Positions 36,901 to 50,800 of a stretch of 64,000 bases of DNA are shown here, piece after piece. Source of the stretch: Phylloscopus collybita (Eukaryota > Chordata > Aves > Passeriformes > Phylloscopidae); NCBI GenBank assembly GCA_027886175.1, contig JAJNNQ010000006.1, positions 620,001-684,000 of the forward strand. The letters run 5' to 3'. The notes under the pieces are model-generated. The model had not been told where the DNA came from and searched no databases. It saw nothing but the letters and a program-made list of their open reading frames with translations. A program made the position numbers and the translations under genes. Every line of letters begins with the position of its first letter. Within the stretch, counting starts at the first letter, position 1.

Positions 36901-37989
36901 CAAATCTATTCCCAAGAGCACAATCTTGCTGGTTTCCAGTCCCTGTGTCTTAGCTGCCTTTTGGTTGAAGCTGCAGCTGGAAGCTGTTGTGCAAAGATTA
37001 CAGCCAAATGCCTGTGGCCAGGGCTGCTGTCTTGAGGGAGATGCAAGTGTGTTCTGCAGGAGTGGGTGGGATGTTGAGGATGCACATGGCTGCTGGGCAT
37101 TTTAATCCACTAGAGCTGCATTCATCACCTTCCACCTCAGGCAGAAAGGAGCCAAGCACCGTTGAAGACCTTTTGAAGACCATTCTGGTTGTGTGATGAC
37201 AATGTTGCCAATGTGGCAGCAGCTGGACACACTGATAAAAATGCTGAACCATTGTTTCTCTGCAGCTCACACATTATCCTGGGAGCTAACAGCTGGGATT
37301 CACTCCCCATCGGTAACCACCAGCAACAGGAAGGAAGCACTGCTGGCATTTCAGAGAGCAAGCCTCTTCCTATCCTCAGCAAGGCACAGGTGTGCTGGCA
37401 CAAAGCAGTCCAGCTGTTTGATTTTTTTTTTTTTAGTAGGGAATGTCCATGAATGTAGACGTCCAGAAAGTGTTTTAGAGATTAGGTTCCCAAACTCTTT
37501 GTAACAGAGTAGTCGAGAAATGGCCATGGAAAGCTGGGTACTCCACCCTCCTCACAATGGGCCTCAGCTAACAGAACCCCACTGTTGCTACTGGAATACT
37601 CTGGTTCAAGGGCTGAGGTTTAGCTGCTCTACCTACAGCTAGCTGTGTCTGCACCCAGTGCCCTCGGCCCCTCCCGTGGGAGGGACGATTTTGCTGCCCC
37701 TGCAGCTGTGTGGGAACTGCAGAACTGCCTGCAGCTGCTGGTGTTTCCTCATGCTGCCCACAAAAAGGTGTTTCAGGGAGTCAACTCTGCCCTTCAGCCA
37801 CCAGCTGCAGCTGCCGCAGGCCGCCAGCCACCCCTGAAAGCACGTGCCATCCTGGTCCCCCTGTGTTCTGATTTCCAGCCGTGCTCATTTCTGAGTTCAT
37901 TTCTTCTCGGTGGCTGTCACGGTGCTGTGCTCTGGATTCGGAATCCGAGCGGTGTTGATAACACACGGATGTTTTGTTCTTCTGCCAAG
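33975..37989. other. Intergenic DNA between TPT1 and GTF2F2, TPT1 side
   Basis: About 4 kb between the two convergent genes. No protein exon, structural RNA or recognised mobile element was found. Open frames are short and overlap on both strands. Confidence 0.55.
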
Positions 37990-38405
37990 TCGTGTTTACC
38001 CTAAGTCAAGGACGTTCTTCTATTGTCTCATGCTCTGCCAGTGAGAAGGGATGCAAAAGAAACTGGTGGGGGAGCACAGCTGGGACAGGCGACCCGGGCT
38101 CACCAGGGATATTCCACACCACAGAATGCCCTGCCCAGTATATAAACCAGGGGGACTTACTCATAAGGGGGGCCAGCCTGGGTTCAGGAAGGGGGGTCTG
38201 CCATCAGTCAGAGGGTGGTGAGCACTTGTGTTGACCATCACTTGTTTTTCCCTTTCTATTACCATTTTTATATTTATTTTTTTTACCATTACTACTATAT
38301 TTTACTAATTCCCAATTATTAAACTACTCTTTCTCAACATACAAGTTTTACTTGGATTCTCCTCATTTTCCTGGGGTGGAGGGAAGGAGAAGGGAGGTTG
38401 AGTGA
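37990..38405 (+). mobile_element. Diverged solo LTR, avian ERVL-like
   Basis: The order of elements resembles bird ERVL LTRs: ACCAGGGATATTCCACACCA (38102-38121), a TATA box in CAGTATATAAACCAGGGGG (38137-38155), GGTGGTGAGCACTTGTGTTG, CATCACTTGTTTTT, a T-rich block, then AATTATTAAACTACTCTTTC and a 'tcaacatacaagttttact' block (38334-38352) with GATTCTCCTC. No internal retroviral genes flank it. Both ends are decayed and approximate. Confidence 0.72.
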
Positions 38406-41039
38406 GCAGGGGATCTCTAAAGGGGTGGTTCTCACCTCTTGTCTGCTCAGGTCCCTGCTGGCACTGCCTGAGCTTACCGAGTATGAAATTTCCAATGACT
38501 CAAACCAGTCATTCTGGACAAGCAATGCTGGAGAGTAGGACGTGCATTTAATCTCATTTAGTGGCATTTAGCACAGAGAAACTTCTGCTCATGCCTGTGG
38601 GACCTGCACACCAAGCAGCATTTTGACCACTAATATTCAAGAACATCTCCATGAGCAGAGCTCAGCATTGAGCAGAGACAGCAGCACATGGGAAGACCAG
38701 CAGGGAATTGTTCATCACTGCTGCAAGTCCAGAGTTTAAATTAATCCAAATGTGGGGGCCAGGGAATCAGACCTGAACGCCTCAAAGCCTCCTTCTCCTC
38801 TCTTCTGGCAGATGGAAATCCTGCCAACAGCACTTGCATAAGGGCCTTGTGCAGAACAAGTGCAGCAGAGCTGGAGGGGTTTTGCTGGTTTATTAAGTGA
38901 TGGATCCAAACGAGGTTGTCCCAAATGCTCAAATCACTGCCCCAGCCTTGCATGAATTTACACTAGTCCTGCAGTGCCCTGGCTTACTGCAGAAGGTAGA
39001 ATATGGGGCCCAGAGCAGCATGTTTATCTTGCTGCTTCTATCTCCACAATGGTTTGTACTGCAAGATCCCATGGCTTAGCTGCAGGCTGGATGATAACCT
39101 GTCAAAGGCACCTAAAAACTCCACCTTATCTTTACCACGTGCTCCCACCAGGCAGGAGCCAGCAGAGCCCCTGAATGCATGGCACAGGTCCTGCTGCCAG
39201 CATAGGAGAGCATCTTTTAAGCTCCAGATCAGCATCGCTGTGGGCTCATTGTTCCCTTCTCTCATGCCACTTGGATGTTGTGGCAGCTTTTGAGGCTAAA
39301 ATTCCATTTGCAACCTAACATGCTAGAAAACTTCAAAATCATACAGGAAGCAGGGAATAAAGTAGTTCACCAGCTGCCTGGCTTCTGGACTCTCCACTGG
39401 TTATCAACTTTTCTTAGTTTACTCTAATACAGCATTTCCTAGTTCTGTTTTTGAAATTGTGTTTCCTCACTGTCCTGCTCCTCATTATTTATACCTGGTG
39501 CTACTCTACAGAAGGCTGCAAGCCAACCAGGATACCTTGGCATTCCTCAACCTTTCTGGTTGCTCATTGGTTGAAAACTCCACTTCTTTTTTCTGATTAC
39601 TTCTAGCACTCTACATGCTTTTAATGATACTTATAAAAAATCAGCCCTTTGCAAAGACCATAAACCCCATAAAAAACTGAGTGCTCTGCACATTTTCCAT
39701 TACTCCTGAGCAGAGCTTATTTACCCTGTTCAAAGGCACTCTGCAGATCAATAAAATACCTCCTTTACTTACATGTTCAGGCATCTCATGCTGACTGATT
39801 ACAGCCCCCTTGACTGAAGACAAGCTGTGAAGGAGCTCACATAAAACCAGAAACACAAGCAGATCCAAAACTTTCCTGCTAAACTAATCCTGCTGGAGAT
39901 CCCACTCAAGGGAACCATTTCCCTCTGAAATGGCACAGTCACTTTTACCTGTGGTAAGGAATTACACCACTACTGAATCAGGATCGCATGGCATCCCCCT
40001 GCATGATTTTAGAGGACGAGGTGAGGAGCAACACAAGGTAGAAGCTGACCTAGACTTGCTGGGTGCTTCAGCTTCAGCTGCTGAAACCAGACATGGATCC
40101 CACGGAGGAGCCCAGCTCATGAAAGGCAAGAGCTCTCATGCTACACATCCCTGGACACAAGTCCACAGAGGACTCGAGCAGTATGATGAGGACAGCAGTG
40201 TCAGCAGGCCCTGGCTACTGCCCGGTAGCACATCACATTCCACAGATGACAAAGGCTGACTTCCTGCATTCCCTCAGCATCCTCAGATGGCTCCTGCAGT
40301 CATCTGCAAGCTGGGTCCTGCTGTAGCGCCCAAGGAGACATGAGGCAGTGGCAGTATTTATGAAAGCACATCCCATGGATGCGATCTGCTCTTCAAAACT
40401 CTCAGCAGTTTTTCTCCTGGGAACTGGGCACTTAATGCCAGGATGCTGAGCACCAGCCTAAAGTGAGCTGTACAGAGATACCTACACAAACAACTCTAGA
40501 AAAAAATGAATTGAGCAAAATTGTGTGAGTTATGTATAAGACCTGTTTTACAAACCTCTGAAAGCATTTGACCACTCCCTGAGCCTTTCACTGCTTTCAG
40601 TGGACCAATAACGGAATGTTTGCTTCCCACACAGACCTCCTGTGTCATTAGGGTGAGCAGAAATGATGCATACACCTGAAGGACATGAGAGAATGTGAAA
40701 GCTGAGCTATCAAACCTCACCTTCTGCTACATTTACAGGTATAGTAATGAGGTTATCCCACTCTATGTTCTTTGCTCTTTCTTTAACATAAAAGCTTTAA
40801 ATATAATTAAATAGTCTCCTCCCTGCTCCCTCCTAAAAAGGATGTTGAAGGGACAACCCTTGCAGTGTGCATTTCAAAAACAGGGGAACAGAGAGACAGA
40901 CACGTTTAGCAATCTTTCCCAAACAACAGAGGAACCCATGGCAAAGTCAGCAATAAAAACATGCTTTGAAAAGCCACTTCAGACTTACACCACCTAAATC
41001 ACAACATGTTCAGTCAATAACATAGAAACTGTGTGGTAC
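38406..41039. other. Intergenic DNA between TPT1 and GTF2F2, GTF2F2 side
   Basis: About 2.6 kb with no recognised gene, RNA or repeat. Confidence 0.55.
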
Positions 41040-41752
41040 AAATTAAAATAATGTTTTTTATTGATACGCTTAAACAGAACATAGGTATTAGCAAAAAAAC
41101 CAAACAAAAGATAAAACTATTCCTTGTTGTAACAAACAGACATTTCATTTTTTCCTCAGTAATCACATGGACTGACATCTTCCCACTGACTTTATGGATT
41201 TTTAACTGCATTGGTTTGTTCCCAGGGAGTCTAAGGATTGTGATGAGCACCAGGTTGTGGCTGTTTTTCCTAAAGCCTGATACCAGGAGGAGCATCATGT
41301 CCATCCACACAAACACTGCACAAAGGGTTGTGCACATTTGTAGGCTTCCAGATAAAGCCCTGACAGATCCCAGCAGAACCGAGGGTATTAACCTGCTTAC
41401 ACTGGAACGCAAACCCACAAAGTTATGGGTTCCTCTAAGACATTTTCCATCAAAGTTATCGAGGCCTGGAAAAGCCACAAAGCTACCAAGAAAAAGTAAG
41501 AGGAGGACCCAAAAGACTTCTAATAAAGATAAATCTAATCACAAGTTTATTCTATAAACTTTTCCTGTCAAAAGACAAAGCATATATAGAAACATACAAG
41601 AAATATTCCTTGGGGAAAAAAGCTACAGAAAATTACAAAGTATCAGCTGCTTTAATTTATCTTCATCCTTGCAGAACTGCACTGTGCTCAGTCCTCTCTC
41701 TAAACACCACAGTTCCCTCAGTGCAATCACTCTTACATCATAAATATTTTTG
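41040..41752 (-). other. GTF2F2: GTF2F2 3' UTR with two polyadenylation signals
   Basis: Downstream of the GTF2F2 stop codon on the minus strand, AATAAA occurs at 41551-41546 (about 200 bases into the UTR) and again at 41062-41057 (about 690 bases). The proximal signal gives a short UTR and the distal one a long UTR. A 154-codon open frame (41478-41014) lies within the long form and has no family resemblance. Confidence 0.7.
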
Positions 41753-41872
41753 TTAATCACTCTTTTCTTCTCCTTGGTAATGTCTGTATTCTGGCTTCAG
41801 CTCCCATGTGTTTTTGTGGGTCCCCTTCACATTGTAGATGCCTATTTCTCTCAAAATTTCTTTCAAGTATAT
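41753..41872 (-). CDS. GTF2F2: GTF2F2 last coding exon
   Basis: 120 bp, 39 codons plus TAA (41755-41753). The acceptor is TTCCTTTCAG before 41872. It encodes IYLKEILREIGIYNVKGTHK and the conserved NTWELKPEYRHYQGEEKSD tail, the second half of the winged-helix DNA-binding domain. Confidence 0.96.
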   Translation of the reverse strand: MYLKEILREIGIYNVKGTHKNTWELKPEYRHYQGEEKSD

Positions 41873-44800
41873 CTGAAAGGAAATAAAAGTTCCAATTAAA
41901 CAGGCAGGCAATTGTCACAGTTCCTACACACCTGCTCAATTGCATGGACTCAGTTCCTAAGGGGCAGACAGCCCAGCAGGCTGATGGGCACTAACTGTGT
42001 GGGAAGCACTCTGGGGTAGACTTTGACCCTCAGGCACCAGCAGGGATTAGTGCAAGCCCCAGGGATGCAGCAGGGAGCACCCGAGCCCCAGGGGTGATGG
42101 CTCCCAGGCAGTCCCTCTGAGAAGCAAATACTTCAGGGGCTGCTGAAATAAAGTTACCAGCACTTCTTGGGAACTATTATCTTACACATCTTCCTCCTGC
42201 TGGAATTCCTCCAACTGAGCTAAAAGCTCTTGACCTTTCTTCCTGCTTGGGCTGGGATTATCTTGAAAATCCTTGCTTTATTCAGACTTTGTCAAAGCCT
42301 CAAGCTGTAGGCTTTCATGCCATTTTGCAAAGCTTTAAGCATTTTATTATGGCCTCATTTTTAGAGGAAAGCTGAGTACAGGTCTGAGAATTTTCTAATA
42401 GCTTAAAATATTAAGAGAAAGAAAAAAAACCAAAACAAGTAGAGCTGTTATACCAGTAGTATAATCTTTGACAAAACACAACTCACTCTTTATAATAAAC
42501 ACAGTAATTTTTAGGAGTCACAAGAGCCTGCTTGTTTGTTTAATTATTAATTGGGACTGAGATGAGTGGATTGTCATGGCAACCACAGGCCACAGTTTAA
42601 GAATCCCCACATTAAATTGATAATTGCTTGAGTTTGAGCAATTTAATCCTGTTAGAGTGCTTATACTGAACTGGAATTGTTGGAATGCTCATATTTTCTG
42701 CATCTACAGTTCCACTAAGTGCAAATATCAACATACTCCAAGCCATTAAAACCAACAAACACACACTGAAGACACAGGAAAACAGGAGAGGCTGATTGTC
42801 TAAGGTCTGTTCCTTACACTCTTCCCCGCTTTGCTAAATGGAAAAGCTAGGAAATACTCAGTCAGTAAAAGAAGTGACTCCTAGAGAAGCTTATCCTCAC
42901 TCTCCCTCTCCAGGTATACATCAGAGGCAGGCAAAGCAGCCCAACACGTAAGAAAGGTGACCGTCACGGATGTGCATATGAACCCGTTTGTTTGGTCCTT
43001 CTAGGGTGTTTCCTTCGGGCAGAGCAGCTGGGCACAGGCGCAGGGAGTTCACTGTGCAGGGACGGCTCCTCATCCTTCGGGGGCGCCGGACGCAAAGCCC
43101 AGCAGGGGGCAGCAGCAGATCACCCACGTCCCCTCGCACACCGCGGCTGTTGCAGGGATGCCGTCATTATTCCCGGCAGGTACCCGGGACACACATGCTC
43201 GCTACGACAGCGACGCACCAGGCACGGTGTAGAAGGCGCTGGGAGCAGGTGAAACAGCCATTTCTGCATGGGTGTGTGCAGATGTGCACACCTGCATATC
43301 CACCGCCTGCTTTGCAACCCCTGCACACGAGGCAGTGTCACTGACAGACACCTCAAAGCATGGCAGAGTGTGGGGGGGAAACACCTGGCTGCAAGGTTAA
43401 ATTCTGCTCTAGATCACACGGACAGAGAACTGGAAAAATGCCCCATAATTGCACTCAGTGCCCAAGGTACATTCGTGTGCAGTTCCCAAGCTGGCAGATC
43501 TAATCTGCCTGGGTCACAAGGTGTGATGCTGCTGCTGGCCTCAGGCAGAGTGAAACCACTATGGCTGAACTTTCCACAGCACCCACCCAAACTCACCCAA
43601 CCCAGCTATACGAAGGCTATTTTTAATTTCAACTACTTTTCAGACCTAATTACCTGGGCAGTTCTGCTTCTCTCAGGGCAAAACTTTTAAGAGTGTAACA
43701 AAATGGAACAAAACCAACTAGGCAGCAAAGGTGTTAGGGAGGGCAGCTGAGAGCATTAACTCCAAAGTATCACTGTGTGTGCACAGACAACACTGAACTG
43801 CTCAAGTTTTTAAACAATTATGAAACATGGATAATCCTGCTGTGCTGTACTGTACCTGAGAGCAAGTAGCTTGAAGAGATGAGTTCAGGGGATGCTATGA
43901 TTTTTCCTGCAGGATCAATTCTCTTAAAACCAGGACTCCCCACCTGGGTCTGCACTGCACCAGGCTGGCCTATATATCTTGAAGCATATTGCTCTGATAC
44001 TGTACCATGGAGAGAAACCCCACACTATTCCCAGTGATGCCAAATATACTGAGTTTTAGAGCCTGGTGATTGCTAATCAGGGGGCTGCAATTTTTTCTCA
44101 GGAAGGGATCCAGTGTGTTTATGTACATATAATTCTAGCACAGAAGCTCATCTGTAGGTGATCTGTTTGCATATTTAAAGCGTCCTCCACTCTGTTCTGC
44201 TTTTCCTCATGATTTTTTCTATGAAGTGAAATGTTATCATGGAATTATGGGATAAAAATTTCTGAGGACTTAACTTACACATTCTGAAAATCCTTCTGAA
44301 ACTTTGAGGGGGAAACAAACCCCATTGCATTTAGGATAACCACTACTTAATGCTAAGAGAGAAGAAAAAATTCAAACAATCTCAATTTTTAAAAAATAGA
44401 GTTCATCTTAGACCACTGGCTCCATCCTGGTTCCATTCTTCAAAAATATTTGATTCCAGAGAGCTCTATTATGTTCTCTTCTCAACCATGAAGCCCAAGT
44501 CTGGAATTACTGCAATATTTCCAGAGAACATTCAGTACTTACATCTGGGTAGGTGGCAAAAGATTTGCCTACTACTGCAAATTGTTATTTTGCATTAGAA
44601 TGAAAACCAAATAAACCCAGGTTTCCCTAATATAGCAGTAATTTAGATTCAGAAAAGATGTGTTTTGTGATTTCATGACACAAAGACGGCAGCAACTTCT
44701 TGTGTAACGTGCAACATATTCTGTAGCAAGGGTTTAATTTACTATTCACATTTACTATTATGTAAGAAAAATACCTTTATTTATTTGTAACTTCAAGTTC

Positions 44801-47800
44801 TCCAGTGGCTTAAATGGGAGTCGTGGGTGACTACTGCAAGCTGATGTCACAGTAGATGAGATAAATCTGTACTGACTCGCATTCAAAGTGACTGAGATAG
44901 TGACTGCCACACTTCTCTTACCAAAAAAAAAAAAAACCACTTAAAATGTTCTTGCCACTTCCTTCATATCTTCTTCCTATTACTTCCTCCTTCTCAAGCT
45001 CCCATGACCCACACACCTCTGCCACAGAAATATGGAGCTGTCTCATGAGATAAACGAATGGAAGGCACGGATATGTTAGTCAACTTTCAAGTTTCTTTCA
45101 AGGCACTAGAACACAGTGAACCTACGTGGATTTGACTTGGGTAACATCTTTGTGCAGGTTCTAACCAAACAGATTGTTCACTTATACAAATGCTCTGACA
45201 GAGATACACTTCATTCTAAACGTGAAGTGAGCAAAACTAGTAAGCATCTCCATTTCTGCCCCTTTTTTTAGTATTTTGTCCATAATCCAGCTACTACTGT
45301 TCCTTCTTCTGCCTTAGGCCCTAACAACTTGTGACATTGTTGCTCCACTTAGACTCAAGCATATTTAAGTCCCCTTAAGTCCTCTGAAATCTGCAGCTGG
45401 GTTGAGGATAGATATTGAAGTTGGCAGTGACAAACATCAGAAACACCAAAGGTCCCTCGCATGTCACTGTCTCCCTCCCACTCCTGCCTGGTCTGCTCAA
45501 GGAAAGCTTGAACATGGAAAGAAGGGAAAGCTCAAAAGATATGTTTCATACATGAAGAGGTTGACAGACACTGCAAGACAACAAAGCCACCGCATATTTC
45601 CAGTCTTGGTGCTTTTCTTGTCTGTGTATCAAAACACTGTTTAAAACAACACCCCAAATAAGTCCTATGTATCAACCACCTATACTCTTCACCTAAAAAT
45701 TACCCAATTTGTAAAGGAAATCAAATTATTTTGGAGGCATTGTGACAATGCTTGAGCTCCTAACATGGATAATCCCTGCATTTAATACAAATTCCATGAC
45801 ACAGAAAAAGAGCAACCCCTGTTGCTGTGCCAAAATAAAGTTCAGAAGGTGAGGGAAGGGCCAACCATAGACTAACACAAGCTCGCTACTGCCAAGAGAG
45901 CTAGGCTTCAGTAGGACAAGAGTAGCAGGGGAGACATGAGAGCATTACAGAATTTGGCTCCTAGTATTAAAGCAAACCTAAATAAAAAAGAGACCACTTA
46001 GGTTACTTAAACCATCTCTGTCAAGAAAAAGCAAACTCACTGCAATGTTTGCAATCCTACACTGTCCTACAATGCTGAACTTAAAACTTGGTGATTTCAG
46101 CTTGTTGTAAAACATATTTAGAGAGGAGTTTCTAAGGCATGTAATATATACTAAACTATTTTCTGGATATGTAAAATACAGTAGTAACTACTGAAAATGG
46201 TTGTATTTACAAGACTTCCAGTACATACCACTGGCTGTTTGGTTATGTCCACCAGGTCTTTAATGTTGTAATACTGATGTTTCTCAAAGGCTGAAAAAAG
46301 CATGTCCAACACTTGTTGTTTATCAGCTCGAGCTCGTTTTCCATCTTCTTTCTTCTTCTTTTCATATTCAATCTGTTACAAAACATGTTTTAAAGACATT
46401 CATATGTAATGCTGTATAATTCTCAGTGCTGAACATTAAGCTACAAAAAACCCTCATCTAGTTAATAAAACACTGTTTAATGACTCAGTGGTTTTCATCT
46501 GGAAAGGTTTCTTTTGAACATTCAAGTATTCTCTTATGAACACAAGCTAAGCATTTTGTTCTTAGCACAATAAGCTTCTCACATGTGTGCATCTGCTTTA
46601 ACCAGAAAAAAAAAAAAAAAAGGCAGAAACAGAGGTGCCCAAACCTGGAAAGAGAATTAATAATAGCACAGGAATCCAAACTGAGACAGTATTCTCACTC
46701 CACCTCAGCTTCAGAGGTACAATGACAAATGTCAAACAACCTCCAAACTCCCATGCTCAGGAAAATCCACTGACCAACATGGCTCCATCCACAATCATAA
46801 CAAGCACCTGCCCAAAGGATGTTCCCAATGGCCCTTGGATACTGCCTCATCTTCTCCAAAAACAGCACTCAAGGCATCAACTCCATTGATATACAACCAA
46901 CCTTCAAAGACAGACTTCGAGGATCTGGATGGTTTCGCTTCAGGAGAAACCAGAGTAGCACACACGAAGTTACATTAGTCCCAAAAAACCAAACCTTCCA
47001 AGCAGGCAGAGGCTCCTTGCTGCCACACATCATCCTACTTCAAACTGTACATTAAAAATTACTTAACCATTACAATCTGCACCAGATGACTACATATTTT
47101 CACAGAAACTTTTATCGCCTCCAAAAATACTTCCTCTGATTCATCATCAGAAGCACAGACCAGCACACCCCAAGCAAACCCCAATCACCAGAGAGCACCA
47201 ACCGCGACACCTGCCAGCACATCACCCCATCCACCCCCAATACCACCCTCGAACAGAAAACCATCCAGCTCCTTGGAACCAACAAAAGTGATCCAGAAGG
47301 TAGTGTAAGTCATGCAATCATCAAGTGCTTTCAGGCAAACTGCGTGGGTGAATCCATAGCGGCACAATGTACAGCAGAAAAGATGCATGTGATCAATAAG
47401 GGACACACGCGTGGCTGTAAATGGGATAATTCTGTACAGCAGTCCTCCTGCTTCTGATGGCTCAAATCTGACTCTCAAAAGGAAGACTTTCAGATGAAAA
47501 GCCTAGAAAGGAAAATGCACAGATCTACTGGATACTAAAGGTCTTATTTCTAAGAAGAAAGACTGGTTTTATGGCACAATTTATTTTTTCCTATATATCC
47601 TTGCCAGCTAACTCCCTCCTACTCTCAGAGTGAAAATAGCCTATCTCTTGGTAGCTGATGTTTCTCAAAGGTGTCCCAAATTGGCTAAACACTATTCCCA
47701 CCTTTGCCATAGCTGCCAGGTCTCCAGCCAGCCAACTACCTCCTTCACATTCTGAAATGGATGTACATCATTAAAATGGATGCAGAGCAATTGCTTTCAA

Positions 47801-50800
47801 CCTGTGGCTTGGAATTTCTTACTTCTGCTTTAAACCTGAAATAGACATGCGCAACCAAATACTTGCCTGCTTTTCTAACTCCTGGTAGTATTACAAAAGT
47901 AAAATGTCACCACACAAACCCATCACGCAATGGATTTTTACCCAGTAACACAGTTTAGTGTAATTATTTAACTCTTTAGCCACTGCATTTAAAGAAGAAT
48001 AAATCTTCAAAACAATAACATTTGCAACATAGCAAACTGTAACATCAAGCAAACCAGCTTGACAGTATATCATCTTGGTTGCCATGATCCACAGCAGAAC
48101 TGCTGCACCAGACACGAGAGGAAGAACATAAACCTACGACACTGGCCTTCCTTTAAACAATGGCATTTGAAAACATTTGCTTCTTCTGGAAGTCCAATAG
48201 ACCATTACTATAAAAACTCCATGTCAATATCCTAATATTCTTAATTCATTAATGGATAAAATCATCTCATGTAGAAAACTGACTATCAAACCCTCCCTTT
48301 ATTGAAAAGTTATTAGCAGCTGGTGCCTCAGTTGCCCACTCTCTAATTACAAACACTAGCATTTCCCTCTAACTTCAGCAACAGTTTCCACTGTTGACTA
48401 AAAACAGAGCACATTGAAGAGTGCTTAAAAAAAAAAAAGTCTGGTGTCTTCTGTTGCTGATTTCTTCCTTTTGGTCTTGTGAATACACTGCTCATGGCAA
48501 GTTACAATGCAGCCTTTCACTTTTTTTCCTTCCTGTTTTCTTTGCAAACAGGATCTTTTATGTAGTAGGCTTAAAGCACTTTTTAATAGTCACATAATAG
48601 AATGCACCTACATTGTAAACTAAGTAGATTTCTTTAAAGTTATGGGGTTTTTTTTTAATTTAAAAAACACTCAAATACTATTTGATTTCAAGGAAGAACC
48701 ATTTTAGAATAAGCTGTTTAGCATAGAAGCTGTGAGTTTATCCCCAAAAGACTTTATTCTGAAATCAATTTCTCTTTGTTTACCTTCCCAGGATGTTGCT
48801 AAGCTTGCTGAAAAGCTGCCAAAACTGCCTTCTTGAAAGTACCATTAATACTAAAGCTGATGTAACTGCTTTGGTAGACAGTGAATACAAAGGTGATAGA
48901 GAAGTTAGAATAAATCCGAAGTTTCATCTAAAGATGCTTTAAAGTAGCCCTAGAGGTTTTCTTTTTTCCTGGACCATGGGTACCAACCTCTACAGTACAG
49001 GACATTGGGAAGAAACCACTAAAAGAAGCCTCTGAAGGGGTAACCAGAACCACTGAAAAACTTCTCTGCTGTATTATGAAAAATAATTGAGTCAGAGAAA
49101 GGTTCCACCTGCAAGAATATTAACCTTGTGACTTTGTAAACACATTTCATATTTATAGATATAATGGAGGGCTCTTCCCCAGAGAAGAAAAGCTAAGTTA
49201 CAATCTTAGCATATACTGTAATGCAACTGCAATTTCTTCAAATAAAAATACAGGGTTAATATAATTTCTTTCAAAAAGAAAGAAACCTAATCACTTTCCC
49301 AGTCCTTGAATTCAAACAAACTATTGCTATTCCCCATCCAGATGTAATTTATTTCCCTCCTCCTTCCTGCTGGACATTCTTTTATAGTTACATGGGGCAG
49401 CCACACTTAAGGCCCACTTTATACTCTTTCCTTCAAGAAATGTTAACCCTTTATGTCTTACTTAGCAGATACTCATTCTTCCCTCAGAAACTGCCCAGAT
49501 GATGACTGTATATTGTATATTTTTATTTCTTTCTTGTGAAAGTCCTGTCCCCAACACAGCACCTATATGATTACATTCAAATGCAGCAAGTTCTAAGAAA
49601 GCTGTTTAAAAACAGCAGAAAAATTCAACCAAGAGGTTTTAGAAGTTCACAGACTTTTCCTCCCAGTTATATATCCTTTCAGTCATCTAACCTGAACCTT
49701 AATAAAAGACTTAATGAAAAGAAAGATTTTGTAGGAAGTAGTCATGCCTTGGCCTTTAGAGTCAAGGCAAGGTCAAGGTGACTCAAGTACAAGTATGTCT
49801 TACAAGATTTTTCCCATTAGAACACCTTTAAGGTAGATGTGAAAACTAAACACGCTGCTGATGTATTTCCATGACCATGGACAGCTATGTAACCAATAAA
49901 AACATTACAATCAGGACACAAGAGCATCATCACTTTTAACAGGCCTGGTTATGTCCTGATTATATCCCCTCAATCTCACACAAGATTTAAATTTCCATAA
50001 GGATACGATGACTTGCAGTTTGCAGCTGGAATAAAGATACAAATATCATCTCCAGGTTGAAGTCATACTGCTGTAATTAAGCTGGTGTCAGGGACATGAA
50101 ACATCATCCCACTAAAAAGAGGAGCTGTACCCCACCACAGCTTATTCCAGAATTAAAGAAGGAGAACACCAGGAGCGTCATAAAACATACTCATGTAAAA
50201 CTGCATCTGCATAGTAGGACACATCAGGGTGACTGTTTTGGTTAAATGGCATTCCCTCAGCTGCAATAGTTACATTGGTATGGTCCAATGTACAGAGCAG
50301 ACTTTGAACAGTAACTACTACAAAACAGTCCCACGAGAGAGAAATGATTATTTCTGGTTCTGTGGCAATAGACTGACGTTCATAATAATGCTTAAATATC
50401 ATCCAGTATATTGTCACTTGTTTTATGTAAATAAAATCTTAATAAAAAGTGTAAAAGTTTAAATGAGTAACACATTGATTCATTTTCAGTATGACTTAAT
50501 GTTCCTCACATTCAACATACTCAAAGAGGATCTTTAAGGAAAAGGACATTATGGTTTATATGTATATCAACTGATCTGGAACAGCAGTGTGGGTGTAATA
50601 TTGACAAAGCCAATGATGCCAATAACATGCACTGTGAAGGTATGAAACTGAGAAAAATTATCAGCTGTTACTCTTTTCTACTTGTTGCCAATTCCTCCAA
50701 AGGACTGGAAACTAATGGTTCTTTTCAAGTCCTTTACCCTCCTGCAGATGGTAAGTTATTTGGCTCAAAAGTGCTTTCACATCTCATAGCACAAAGCTGG

